The translations under genes were made by a program, and so were the position numbers. Below, piece after piece: positions 53,281 to 60,593 of a stretch of DNA of 60,593 bases. Each line of letters starts with the position of its first letter. Positions within the stretch are counted from its first letter, which is position 1. The notes beneath the pieces were generated by a model that had not been told where the DNA came from, did no database searches, and saw only the letters and a list, made by a program, of their open reading frames with translations. Source of the DNA: Lachnospiraceae bacterium (GTDB taxonomy: Bacteria > Bacillota > Clostridia > Lachnospirales > Lachnospiraceae); NCBI GenBank assembly GCA_024682075.1, contig JAIKZQ010000053.1, positions 1-60,593 of the forward strand, given 5' to 3'.

Positions 53281-54411
53281 TTAATTCTTGACAAGCTTCT
53301 TTTCAAGTTCGGAAAAATCGTAAGTCTTCTGAGTGAACCTGTTGAACTTGTTGGATGAATCCGCTCCCGCGGTGGATGAATCTCCCTTGGAAGGCTTTGC
53401 CGAGCTCTTACGGCTGAAGGACTTGTCGAGTTCCTCAACATCCTTCAGAGTGCCGACCCCGTTTTCCTTCCAGCTTTTAAGTATGCTGTCCGCATACTGG
53501 AATCTGTTCTTATCGACAGCCATAACGGTACGTCCGCAGGCTTCCATTATCAGTTCATCGGAAAAACCGTATTCATCGGTCCACTTCGTGATGTATGTCA
53601 CTTCACGGTCCGTGGGACTGTTGCCGGTCTTGCCGAGCTGTCTCATTATCTCATAGACCTTCTTGTCGTACCTGCCGCCCAGGCGGTCTGCTTCTTCCGG
53701 AGTCTTTACCCCTTTCTCCTTCCAGGAGATCGCAACCTTTTCAATGTATCTGAAATCGCATTTGTCTCTTGATGCACAGGTTTGGAGGAGGTGATCAAAC
53801 ATTTCTTCATCAAATCCGAGTTCATCAACAATGTATATTATGGTGTTGACATCAGACTGAGAAAGAGGCTTTTTCCGGTATTCCTCAGCGAGATAGAAAA
53901 TATCGATCCCGTTGTCAGAAGCAGCATGAGATTCCTTGAATTCCCTGACCTTCTTCGCAGAATAAGCAGGCTTTGCAGGTACGGTCTCTTCGGCCTTTGC
54001 AACTTCGCTTTCCTCGAAAACCGTCTGCTTTCCGAGGGATGAGACGATCGTCTGGGGAGTGATGAGGAGCTGCGGCCTGTGAGTCTCTTCAACTGAGGGG
54101 CCGACGCTCTCGCACTTGCACAGATTCTTAAGATGAACGCCGGTAAGATTACCGGTCTCGTCCATGTCGAGATCCAGTATCCCCTTGCCCTTCCAGTATT
54201 TGAACGCTCTGAGCACATCCTTCTCGGTATAGTTGAACCTGTCCGCAATGTCAGTCACGGACGTGGAAAGATTCGCGCTCATCATGCGCACAAGATACAG
54301 ATACACCTTAAGCTGTGCATCGTTGGCATCCGTCATGTATTCATCAATGAACCTGTTCGACAGGATCGTTGCATTTATGTAGCTGTCCTGATAGATCGTA
54401 AACTGTGACAA
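53281..54411 (-). CDS. DnaD-domain replication protein
   Basis: I place the start at TTG 54411, six bases after GGGGGA, giving SQFTIYQDSYINATILSN at the N-terminus; the frame also opens at TTG 54447 without a Shine-Dalgarno. The product is 376 residues. An N-terminal winged helix (about 20-100, LKVYLYLVRMMSANLSTSVT) is followed by a linker and two DnaD/DnaB_2-type domains (about 175-240 and 260-325; the latter contains YADSILKSWKENGVGT). DnaD proteins remodel DNA at origins and with DnaI load helicase. It is the first gene of dnaD-dnaC-prs, and DnaA-box-like motifs lie upstream. Confidence 0.88.
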   Translation of the reverse strand: MSQFTIYQDSYINATILSNRFIDEYMTDANDAQLKVYLYLVRMMSANLSTSVTDIADRFNYTEKDVLRAFKYWKGKGILDLDMDETGNLTGVHLKNLCKCESVGPSVEETHRPQLLITPQTIVSSLGKQTVFEESEVAKAEETVPAKPAYSAKKVREFKESHAASDNGIDIFYLAEEYRKKPLSQSDVNTIIYIVDELGFDEEMFDHLLQTCASRDKCDFRYIEKVAISWKEKGVKTPEEADRLGGRYDKKVYEIMRQLGKTGNSPTDREVTYITKWTDEYGFSDELIMEACGRTVMAVDKNRFQYADSILKSWKENGVGTLKDVEELDKSFSRKSSAKPSKGDSSTAGADSSNKFNRFTQKTYDFSELEKKLVKN

Positions 54412-54536
54412 AGTGCGTCCCCCAATCGTCGCAAAATCTTTCGCCAAAAAGCAGGCGATGCGACATCATCTTTTATATCACATAGGGGACGTTTTTTTAT
54501 ATGGACAAAATGACGATTTATAAATCGGGACCGGTC

Positions 54537-54685
54537 TGTGGAAAAACTGCTTTCAAAATGTGGATTAAGTGCATTAAGTGGATAACACCTGCAATATCCG
54601 CATAAAACCTGAAAAAAGATATCCACACGGAAATTAAATAATCCACGGTATTTTCAATTTACTAAAATCGAAAACCCGTGGATAT
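54537..54685. promoter_or_regulatory. Cluster of DnaA-box-like motifs upstream of dnaD
   Basis: In 150 bases I count six motifs resembling TTATCCACA or its complement: TGTGGAAAA (54537-54545), TGTGGATTA (54559-54567), AGTGGATAA (54577-54585), ATATCCACA (54619-54627), TAATCCACG (54639-54647) and CGTGGATAT (54677-54685). The first four differ from consensus by one base each. The last two differ by two and are also the arms of the murC hairpin. The set lies about 125-275 bases before the DnaD start, so DnaA could regulate the loader genes. Confidence 0.6.
54641..54683 (-). terminator. Probable murC terminator hairpin
   Basis: ATCCACGG (54641-54648) pairs perfectly with CCGTGGAT (54676-54683), and TTTTC/GAAAA extend the stem. 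The minus strand then reads TATTTAATTT. It lies 13 bases past the murC stop. The T-run is imperfect. Confidence 0.6.
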
Positions 54686-54695
54686 GGTGGAAAGA

Positions 54696-56087
54696 TCATG
54701 TGCCGATCAGCGAATCACCTATTTTATACACATCTCCGGCACCCATAGTTATCAACACATCTCCCTCTTGGCAATTTTTCAGGAGGAATTTATCAATTTC
54801 CTCAAAAGAGGGAAAATAATAACTTTCGGTACCCCTTTTCGCTATCGCTTCGGCCAAAAGTTTCGAGCTCATTCCGAGAGTGTCGGTCTCTCTCGCGGCA
54901 TATATGTCTGCCAGGACCACCTTGTCGGCCATGCTCAGCGCATCCGCAAAATCATCGAAGAATGCCTTGGTCCTTGAATAGGTATGGGGCTGGAACACGA
55001 CCCAGAGGTTCTTCTTTTCCATGGCCTGAGCCGCTTTCATCGTAGCCCTTATCTCTGTGGGGTGATGTGCATAATCATCGATCAGCGTGACACCGCCCGC
55101 GATCCTGCCCTTCTTCTGGAACCTTCTGTCCGTTCCCTCGAATCTTCCGAGAGCCTCGGCAGTGACACTCCTGTCGATTCCTACACTGTCCGCAAATGCA
55201 CAGGCTGCAAGGGCATTCAGGATGTTATGCTCACCGGGCACTGAAAGCTTAACGCTTACTGCCTTCTCGCCCTTCACATATATGTCAAAAGAAGGATTGC
55301 CGAGCGCATCGGTTTCAACGTTCTCCGCATAATAGTCGGGAGTCACGTTTTCACTCTTTTTACCGAAGGTAAGGAAATTGCACTTAAGGCCGTCAGTAAA
55401 ATATGAAAGGTTCTCTATCTGGGCATTTATGATAAGTGTGCCGTTTTCGGGAAGGAGGTCTGCAAACTTTCTGAAGGATGCCCTGATGTCATCAAGATCC
55501 TTGAAAAAGTCGAGGTGGTCTTCTTCTACATTAAGTATAAGGGCTATATCGGGGAAAAATGACAGGAAGCTGTTCGTGTACTCGCATGCCTCGGTGACAA
55601 AATAGCCACGACCTCCGACCCTGATATTTCCGCCGATCGCAGGAAGCATGCCGCCAACCGTTATCGTGGGATCGGCATCCTCTGCAAGAAGGATCTCGCT
55701 TATCATCGATGTGGTGGTGGTCTTGCCGTGCGTTCCGCTTATCGCGATCGATGTTCCGTAATTACGCATGAGCTGCCCGAGAAGCTCTGCCCTTGTAAGA
55801 TGGGGAATGCCCAGACGCTCGGTCGCCCTGTACTCGGGATTGTCAGGATGGATCGCAGCGGTAAACACTACGACGTCTATGTCATCCGATATGTTTTCTT
55901 CCTTTTGTCCGTAGAAGACCTTAATGCCTTCTTTTTCAAGATTCGCGGTAACTTCCGACCTGTCCCTGTCGGAACCTGCAACGTCAAAGCCCGCACGCTT
56001 CAGGATCACTGCGAGACCGCTCATGCTGATGCCGCCGATACCAACGAAATATACTTTGACCGGCTTGGAAAAATCTATTGCGTACAT
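54696..56087 (-). CDS. murC: UDP-N-acetylmuramate-L-alanine ligase
   Basis: The product is 463 residues. VYFVGIGGISMSGLAVILK opens the UDP-binding domain, ISGTHGKTTTTSM is the ATP loop (about 116), ACEYTNSFLSFFPDIALILN and NVEEDHLDFF carry the metal site, and LIDDYAHHPTEI is the C-terminal signature. It adds L-Ala to UDP-MurNAc in peptidoglycan synthesis. It is monocistronic here, with a likely promoter at 56176-56181 and CGGAGAAGGACA before the ATG. Confidence 0.97.
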   Translation of the reverse strand: MYAIDFSKPVKVYFVGIGGISMSGLAVILKRAGFDVAGSDRDRSEVTANLEKEGIKVFYGQKEENISDDIDVVVFTAAIHPDNPEYRATERLGIPHLTRAELLGQLMRNYGTSIAISGTHGKTTTTSMISEILLAEDADPTITVGGMLPAIGGNIRVGGRGYFVTEACEYTNSFLSFFPDIALILNVEEDHLDFFKDLDDIRASFRKFADLLPENGTLIINAQIENLSYFTDGLKCNFLTFGKKSENVTPDYYAENVETDALGNPSFDIYVKGEKAVSVKLSVPGEHNILNALAACAFADSVGIDRSVTAEALGRFEGTDRRFQKKGRIAGGVTLIDDYAHHPTEIRATMKAAQAMEKKNLWVVFQPHTYSRTKAFFDDFADALSMADKVVLADIYAARETDTLGMSSKLLAEAIAKRGTESYYFPSFEEIDKFLLKNCQEGDVLITMGAGDVYKIGDSLIGT

Positions 56088-56396
56088 TGTCCTTCTCCGA
56101 AATGTTATTTTACAAATAATTTAGTAGACATAATCTTACATATCATATAATATGTCCATTGTGTCTCACCGAGACATTATAGCATTTATCAAGTCAGTTC
56201 GAAACCTTCCTGACTGCGGAACAGTCCAAAAATAAATTTCATATTTACTTGTCTGTTCATTGTATTGCTTCGACAAAAATCCTCGACAATGCCCGCATTG
56301 TCTACGTTTTTTTCCTCGCACTACGATAAACATCCTTCGCAAATATGTCAATTTCTTTATGACTGTTCCTCGAAACAAAACTAGAGGAAAAGAAAA
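56088..56396. promoter_or_regulatory. Divergent murC-queT region with queT leader
   Basis: Minus-strand TATAAT at 56181-56176 is the likely murC -10 (its -35 is poor). On the plus strand TAGACA (56125-56130) and TATAAT (56146-56151) give a queT promoter candidate with a short 15-base spacer. The roughly 240-base leader then contains GTCTC/GAGAC (56162-56174), GACTG/CAGTC and an intrinsic terminator at 56285-56313. GGAACAGTC (56218-56226) is complementary to GACTGTTCC (56361-56369), whose end also pairs with the Shine-Dalgarno GAGGAA (56384-56389). The layout suggests ligand-controlled expression, perhaps by a queuosine precursor. I could not match a known preQ1 class. Confidence 0.55.
56285..56313 (+). 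terminator. Attenuator-like terminator in the queT leader
   Basis: GACAATG (56285-56291) and CATTGTC (56296-56302) form a perfect 7-bp stem with a CCCG loop, followed by TACG and seven T (56307-56313). It stands 84 bases before the queT start with no plus-strand gene upstream, so it must act within the leader. Confidence 0.72.
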
Positions 56397-56945
56397 ATGA
56401 AAAAAAGTCTCTTACTTATCACCCAGGGAGCGATGATCGCTGCCCTCTACACCGTGCTGACCGTTTTAGCCGGTTCACTCAACCTCGCAAACGGGGTTAT
56501 CCAGATCCGTTTTTCCGAAGCACTTACAATTTTACCCGCATTCACGCCTGCTGCGATTCCCGGGCTCTTCGTCGGATGCGTGCTGAGCAATATCCTGACC
56601 GGATGCCATCCTCTCGATGTCATCTTCGGATCTCTTGCAACACTTCTGGGTGGAATATTTACCTATCTCCTTACGCATAAGCGTGCAGATGGAAAATGGA
56701 ATTTCGTGCCCGGAAAAAAGAGCATGTTCCTTGCTCCCATCCCTCCCATCGTGGCAAACACCCTGATCGTTCCTTTCGTGCTTGCTTACGTATACGGCTT
56801 CGAAGGATCATGGGGCATCTTCTCAGGAGTTACGTTCTTCATGATAACTGTCGGTGCAGGCGAGATCATGAGCTGCTTTGTACTGGGATTTGCACTCTAT
56901 AATGCACTGCTTCCTTTCAGAAGACAGATATTCGGGGAAGATTAA
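56397..56945 (+). CDS. queT: QueT-family queuosine-precursor ECF transporter S-component
   Basis: The product is 182 residues with about five to six membrane segments. IAALYTVLTVLAGSLNLANG, VIQIRFSEALTILPAFTPAA and PGLFVGCVLSNILTG form the QueT signature. It should bind a 7-deazaguanine precursor of queuosine (preQ0/preQ1) in an ECF transporter whose energising module is elsewhere. GAGGAA lies seven bases before the ATG and can be masked by a hairpin. The stop overlaps the convergent phosphoesterase gene by 4 bases. Confidence 0.9.
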   Translation: MKKSLLLITQGAMIAALYTVLTVLAGSLNLANGVIQIRFSEALTILPAFTPAAIPGLFVGCVLSNILTGCHPLDVIFGSLATLLGGIFTYLLTHKRADGKWNFVPGKKSMFLAPIPPIVANTLIVPFVLAYVYGFEGSWGIFSGVTFFMITVGAGEIMSCFVLGFALYNALLPFRRQIFGED

Positions 56946-57631
56946 GACACAACTATCAGTTCGTCATACAGACAATAAAAAGTATCATTCACCACATCAT
57001 CGGTATGGAAATGTCCGAAATACCACGCTGTAAATTCAGTGTTGTCCGCAACTCTCTGTAAGTACTGTCTGAGTTCGGCTTCGTCATCGGACATTTCTCC
57101 GTACCCCATATATGCCGCTACCTCCCCAGGGGCGGTATGGGAGAAGATGTAATCCACTTTGAAATCTGCCTTTTCAAGATTCTCCCAGCCCTCTTCATAT
57201 TCTTCCATAGTCGGTATTTCTTCGGGGAACCAGGAAATGCCTTCTCTTCGTCTGTATTTATCTATGCTGTATGCTCCTCCGAACGTGAAGAGCTTTCTGC
57301 TGTTCACCTCAAAAACCTGACCGCGCATCAGGTGAATGATCTTATCAGTGATCATATGCACCTTGCCGCCATTCCAGTCTATGACAGCATATGAATTAAG
57401 TTTTCCGAAATGTTCATGATTGCCGTCTATAAATAGTGTGGTGACGGGTAGTTCCTGAAGAATCTTTCGCACCTTCACTTCCTCGTCATCCAGAAATGCG
57501 CAGGCACTGACATCGCCGCAGATAATAAGATAATCATCTGCGGTGTATTCATCTTCATGTTCAGCGAAGAAATCTATGATCTTGTCGATATCTATTGTTC
57601 CGTGTATGTCACCGGAAATAATGAAGCTCAT
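56942..57631 (-). CDS. Calcineurin-like metallophosphoesterase
   Basis: The product is 229 residues. The five metal-binding blocks are present in order: SGDIHG, ICGDVSA, IDGNHEHF, IFSHTAP and WYFGHFHTD. Each carries the expected Asp, Asn or His. Members hydrolyse phosphodiesters or phosphomonoesters; the small stand-alone form gives no substrate clue. It is convergent with queT, the two stops overlapping, and divergent from the HipB/HipA pair. Confidence 0.92.
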   Translation of the reverse strand: MSFIISGDIHGTIDIDKIIDFFAEHEDEYTADDYLIICGDVSACAFLDDEEVKVRKILQELPVTTLFIDGNHEHFGKLNSYAVIDWNGGKVHMITDKIIHLMRGQVFEVNSRKLFTFGGAYSIDKYRRREGISWFPEEIPTMEEYEEGWENLEKADFKVDYIFSHTAPGEVAAYMGYGEMSDDEAELRQYLQRVADNTEFTAWYFGHFHTDDVVNDTFYCLYDELIVVS

Positions 57632-57744
57632 GTTTATCCCTCAATATATTATTTGTACAGTAAGGCTCTCCCGCCATCCTGTGATCTGATAATAAAGATA
57701 TTATACAACAAACAGAAATGGACTGCAGATATATGTATCGCGAC

Positions 57745-57796
57745 TATAATAGCATTTTTTTGCAAATATTAACGCTTTTTGCTATTATAATAGCAA
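57745..57796 (+). promoter_or_regulatory. HipB-type operator and promoter
   Basis: TTGCTATTATAATAGCAA (57779-57796) is a perfect 18-base palindrome containing TATAAT (57786-57791), 20 bases before the hipB start. A second half-site TATAATAGCA lies at 57745-57754. Overlap of palindrome and -10 fits autorepression by the HipB/HipA complex. The -35 is weak. Confidence 0.7.
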
Positions 57797-57815
57797 TGAT
57801 AAAAGGAGAAGAATA

Positions 57816-58100
57816 ATGGATTTTATGTGGGATACTCCCCAGGACGTTATGCTCAGGCTTGCCGGAAGAATGAAATCCGTCAGGAAAAGAAAAAAGATCA
57901 CTCAGAAGCAGCTGGCCGCAAGAAGCAATGTCAGCTATGCTTCACTGCGCAAATTCGAACAGACCGGACAGATATCATTGGAGTCTTTCATCAAACTCTC
58001 AATGGAACTGGGACTGATCAATGAGATAAATGATCTTTTCACCGAACCTGTCTATGCCAGCATAGAGGAGGTAATCAATGACAGACAACAGAACTCTTGA
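57816..58100 (+). CDS. hipB: HipB-like helix-turn-helix antitoxin
   Basis: The product is 94 residues. A Cro/CI-type helix-turn-helix is clear: RMKSVRKRKKITQKQLAARS then NVSYASLRKFEQTG. AAAGGAGAAGAATA precedes the ATG. The 3' end overlaps hipA by 23 bases, the usual arrangement for a HipB-HipA toxin-antitoxin pair. It should neutralise HipA and repress the operon at the palindrome upstream. Confidence 0.88.
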   Translation: MDFMWDTPQDVMLRLAGRMKSVRKRKKITQKQLAARSNVSYASLRKFEQTGQISLESFIKLSMELGLINEINDLFTEPVYASIEEVINDRQQNS

Positions 58101-59274
58101 GGTTCTTTACCACGGAAATACAGTCGGCACACTTGCCGAGATGCCGGACAGACGCATAGCATTCCAGTACAGCGAAGAGTGGATCAGGAACGGATTTTCC
58201 ATCAGTCCACTCTCTCTTCCGCTTAACAGAAATGTTTTTGTCCCGCACGAAAGAACCAGAGATCGTTTTGAAGGCTTATTCGGAGTTTTCGCTGACTGTC
58301 TCCCCGATGCATGGGGAAGGCTTCTTCTGGACAGATATCTGGAATCCATAGGAATCAAAAGAGAAAACATAAAGACTCTGGACAGGCTTGCGTATATCGG
58401 CAGTTCCGGAATGGGGGCGCTGGAATATCACCCTTGCAAAAAAGCGGATTTTGACATTGCAGATGCCGAAATGGATATAGACACTATTGCTATGGAGTGT
58501 GAAAAGCTCTTATCCGCAGGGGATTCCGATGCATTCGACTTGATATACAAGATTGGGGCATCAAGCGGTGGCACAAGACCCAAGATTCTCATATCAGAAG
58601 CAGGCAAAGAGTGGATCATAAAATTCCCATCCAAAAACGATCCGGCCGAAAGCGGAAAAATGGAATACGACTATTACACCTGTGCTAAAAAAGCCGGAAT
58701 AAAAATGTCCGACTCACAGCTTATTAAGTCATCCATATGTGACGGATATTTCAAGACTAAGCGATTCGACAGAATCAAAAGCGGCAAGCTGTTCACCATA
58801 ACAATGGCAGCATTATTGGAGGCCGACTTCAGAGCACCATCCTGTAATTATGAATCTCTTTTCAAGCTGGTCAGGCTCCTCACTAAAGACAACCGTGAGG
58901 ACAAGGAACAGCTATTCAGGACAATGTGTTTTAATGTGCTTGCCCATAACAAGGATGATCATGCCAAAAATTTCTCATTTACCTATTCAGAAGAAAAAGG
59001 ATGGCGTCTCGCTCCGGCATATGACCTTACATACAGCGACACATACTGGGGAGAACAGACGACATCCGTTAACGGAAAAGGAACAGGCATTTCAAAAGAC
59101 GACATTATAACTGTCGGAACAGGAGCAGGACTCAGCAAGAACATCTGCGAAAAGTGCTACGAAGAAGTCAGCTCAGCAATCAGTCCCCTGAAAAAGTATA
59201 CTTCTAAATCAGGGACTGCAAAGGGCAGACATATTTCATTTTCCGAAAGGATAGCTGAGCTGGCGAAGGAATAG
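58078..59274 (+). CDS. hipA: HipA-family Ser/Thr kinase toxin
   Basis: The product is 398 residues. The N-terminal couple_hipA-like part (about 1-110, LEVLYHGNTVGTLAEM, FEGLFGVFADCLPDAWGR) is followed by the kinase with GASSGGTRPKIL (P-loop-like, about 160), AHNKDDHAKNFSF (catalytic loop with Asp, about 296) and WRLAPAYDLTYSD (metal-binding Asp). HipA kinases phosphorylate glutamyl-tRNA synthetase or related targets and cause growth arrest. All key residues appear intact. It overlaps hipB by 23 bases. Confidence 0.9.
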   Translation: MTDNRTLEVLYHGNTVGTLAEMPDRRIAFQYSEEWIRNGFSISPLSLPLNRNVFVPHERTRDRFEGLFGVFADCLPDAWGRLLLDRYLESIGIKRENIKTLDRLAYIGSSGMGALEYHPCKKADFDIADAEMDIDTIAMECEKLLSAGDSDAFDLIYKIGASSGGTRPKILISEAGKEWIIKFPSKNDPAESGKMEYDYYTCAKKAGIKMSDSQLIKSSICDGYFKTKRFDRIKSGKLFTITMAALLEADFRAPSCNYESLFKLVRLLTKDNREDKEQLFRTMCFNVLAHNKDDHAKNFSFTYSEEKGWRLAPAYDLTYSDTYWGEQTTSVNGKGTGISKDDIITVGTGAGLSKNICEKCYEEVSSAISPLKKYTSKSGTAKGRHISFSERIAELAKE

Positions 59275-59466
59275 TCCGGGGATGAAATGTGTCATAGCTT
59301 ATGATCATATCGACATGAAACGCTCTTTGATGTTTAACCGGTAACTTATTTGTATTTCTTATACTTTTCTTGTAGAAGCGCTGAAAACCATGCAAAATAT
59401 GGGTGTGATCCTTCTTCTTTTTCTGATCAATCGCCACCGTCTGCGGTAACACTTTTTCAAACATTT

Positions 59467-60593
59467 CTAATTTGAATATTCTGTTTCTAAAGCCCTATAA
59501 TCTACTTTACCACGTGAAGTACGCGGCAAATCAGTGCGAAATACTATTTCATCTGGAACCATGTACTCAGGTAGTGCTGATTTACAACTGTTAAGTATAC
59601 TTTGCTTGGTCTCTTCGCTCTGAGGAATGCCATCTTTCAAAACAACAAACGCTTTGGGATAATTAATTCTGATTTTATGCGGAACACCGATTACACAAGA
59701 TAACTCAACTATCGGATCAGAATCTAATGCCTTTTCTATTCGGTCTGGGAAAAGTTTAGTAGGCTGACCATCATTACCTTTTGTCATAACTATTCTCTTT
59801 ATCCTTCCAGTGATATATACCTCTCCCGAATCATTAATGTATCCCAAATCGCCAGTATGGATCCATCGCTGTCCATCCTTATGAATCTTAATAAGTTCAT
59901 CCGTTTCCTCTTTATTGTCATAATACTCTTTCATAAGTGTAGGACCAGATATACATATTTCTCCCTCTTCGTTATATCGTTTTTCAGTATAATCATCCGG
60001 ATCCACTATCTTACATATCGATTTCACAAGAGGTATTCCAACGCTTTCTATATCATCCAGTTCCTTATATGTAGCTGTTGCAGCGCTGGTAAACTCTGTC
60101 ATGCCAAGTCCTTTTTGGAGTTTTAATGGAGCTCCGCATTTTTTCAGAATTCTGTTGACTGCCTCTTCTGTTTCCAACGGCATGGCTTCTCCGCCATAGA
60201 ACAGGTAACGTAAATTCGAAAAATCGCTCTTTTCTATTGACGGTATATTAAGTAATGCCTCCCAATATGGTGGAATTGAATTAACATGGTTCACCTTATA
60301 CTTTTTGACATAGTTAGCAAATTGAGATGGCTCATATTTAGGGATCAATACAGTTTTCAATCCTATGCTCAACGGTTCCAACATACAGTTAACAAGACTA
60401 TAATTTATAAATGGGGGTAAAACTGCCATCATAGTCTCCTGTCGGTTATTGGACATAGACTTAACAATTTGCCATATTTCAGCATTTACATTATAATCCG
60501 AGAAAACACATCCTTTCGGTTCGCCTGTAGTTCCGCCTGTATGAGATATGATTGCCATATCATGACAATCCTTTTTAACAAGATTGACCTCCG
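59467..60593 (-). CDS. AMP-dependent synthetase/ligase (N-terminus outside the window)
   Basis: The frame is open to the right edge; about 375 residues are seen, with upstream residues EVNLVKKDCHD before the Met at 60558, which is therefore internal. SHTGGTTGEPKG (A3), LFYGGEAMP, GLGMTEFTSAA (A5), WIHTGDLGYINDSGEVYITG (A7), RIKRIVM (A8) and RTSRGKVDYRALE with the catalytic Lys (A10) are present. The usual GGENVYP after A8 is replaced by KGNDGQPTKLFPDRIE. The coding sequence is clearly more AT-rich than the rest of the window and next to a toxin-antitoxin pair, which suggests recent transfer. Substrate unknown; it may belong to a biosynthetic cluster to the right. Confidence 0.85.
   Translation of the reverse strand, partial: EVNLVKKDCHDMAIISHTGGTTGEPKGCVFSDYNVNAEIWQIVKSMSNNRQETMMAVLPPFINYSLVNCMLEPLSIGLKTVLIPKYEPSQFANYVKKYKVNHVNSIPPYWEALLNIPSIEKSDFSNLRYLFYGGEAMPLETEEAVNRILKKCGAPLKLQKGLGMTEFTSAATATYKELDDIESVGIPLVKSICKIVDPDDYTEKRYNEEGEICISGPTLMKEYYDNKEETDELIKIHKDGQRWIHTGDLGYINDSGEVYITGRIKRIVMTKGNDGQPTKLFPDRIEKALDSDPIVELSCVIGVPHKIRINYPKAFVVLKDGIPQSEETKQSILNSCKSALPEYMVPDEIVFRTDLPRTSRGKVDYRALETEYSN

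Noticed and set aside
54537..54685. Chromosomal replication origin
   Set aside because: dnaA and dnaN are absent and the motifs are mostly imperfect; a regulatory role at the loader operon is the more modest reading.
56152..56396. Classical preQ1-I riboswitch
   Set aside because: I looked for the compact hairpin plus A-rich tail of that class near the queT start and did not find it, so no class is claimed.
1..60593. tRNA, rRNA, insertion sequence, prophage, CRISPR array
   Set aside because: I scanned the intergenic regions and protein list and found no cloverleaf, rRNA word, transposase, integrase, Cas protein or regular repeat-spacer pattern.

Overview
The window looks like a chromosomal segment of an anaerobic Clostridia bacterium, most probably Lachnospiraceae. 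The basis is the ribosomal-protein gene order, the paired glgC/glgD genes, the clostripain and G5/LysM/M23 proteins, a DnaD/DnaC-type helicase-loading pair, ECF vitamin transporters (BioY, QueT), GH36/GH2/GPH galactoside genes and a small conserved protein at 9670-9936 of a type I associate with this family. This placement is inferred from gene content only. Almost all genes lie on the minus strand. Gene starts were chosen from Shine-Dalgarno spacing and family start points.

Layout, left to right. 1-3563: the minus-strand rpmG-secE-nusG-rplK-rplA-rplJ-rplL block (rplL runs off the left edge), with a recognisable promoter, an internal promoter and an L10 leader with attenuator. 3592-3743: a long palindromic element. 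3776-8541: an acyl-CoA ligase, a LysM-G5-M23 wall peptidase and a repeat-rich, tail-anchored coiled-coil protein. 8868-12714: a small alarmone synthetase, a small conserved protein, a DUF1294-like protein, galE and a UDP-sugar pyrophosphorylase. 12862-13275: an orphan type IV prepilin with its own promoter and terminator. 13407-18774: a tightly coupled VWA / MoxR AAA+ / LRR / membrane-glycosyltransferase operon. 18891-26352: a small unknown protein, a chemoreceptor, a Na+/proline-type symporter, a C39-like protein, DegV and a membrane-anchored clostripain. 26364-29434: a YolD-like protein with a Y-family polymerase, a structured non-coding element and a 2-hydroxyacid dehydrogenase.

29482-39716 is a galactoside/alpha-glucan utilisation locus: TetR, GH2, a GPH symporter, a GT-B-like protein, GH36 and a GH13 lipoprotein. 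Next come mfd and pth, then glgD and glgC behind tandem terminators. The plus-strand bioY has a promoter interleaved with two BirA-type operators. It converges on a remarkable chimera (47933-50137): zinc ribbon, Pro-rich linker, membrane segment, TPR, a domain homologous to the orphan pilin of this same window, and a sugar-binding-protein domain. Then follow an esterase-like hydrolase, a PRPP synthetase, the dnaC/dnaD-type loader genes with DnaA-box-like motifs upstream, murC, queT with a terminator-containing leader, a phosphoesterase, a HipB/HipA module, and an AT-rich adenylate-forming enzyme cut by the right edge.

The strongest leads for something undescribed are the pilin-like domain shared by the prepilin (12862-13275) and the solute-binding chimera (47933-50137), the VWA-MoxR-LRR-glycosyltransferase operon, and three long palindromic/structured elements that all sit just 3' of minus-strand genes. 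I saw no rRNA, tRNA, insertion sequence, prophage or CRISPR array.
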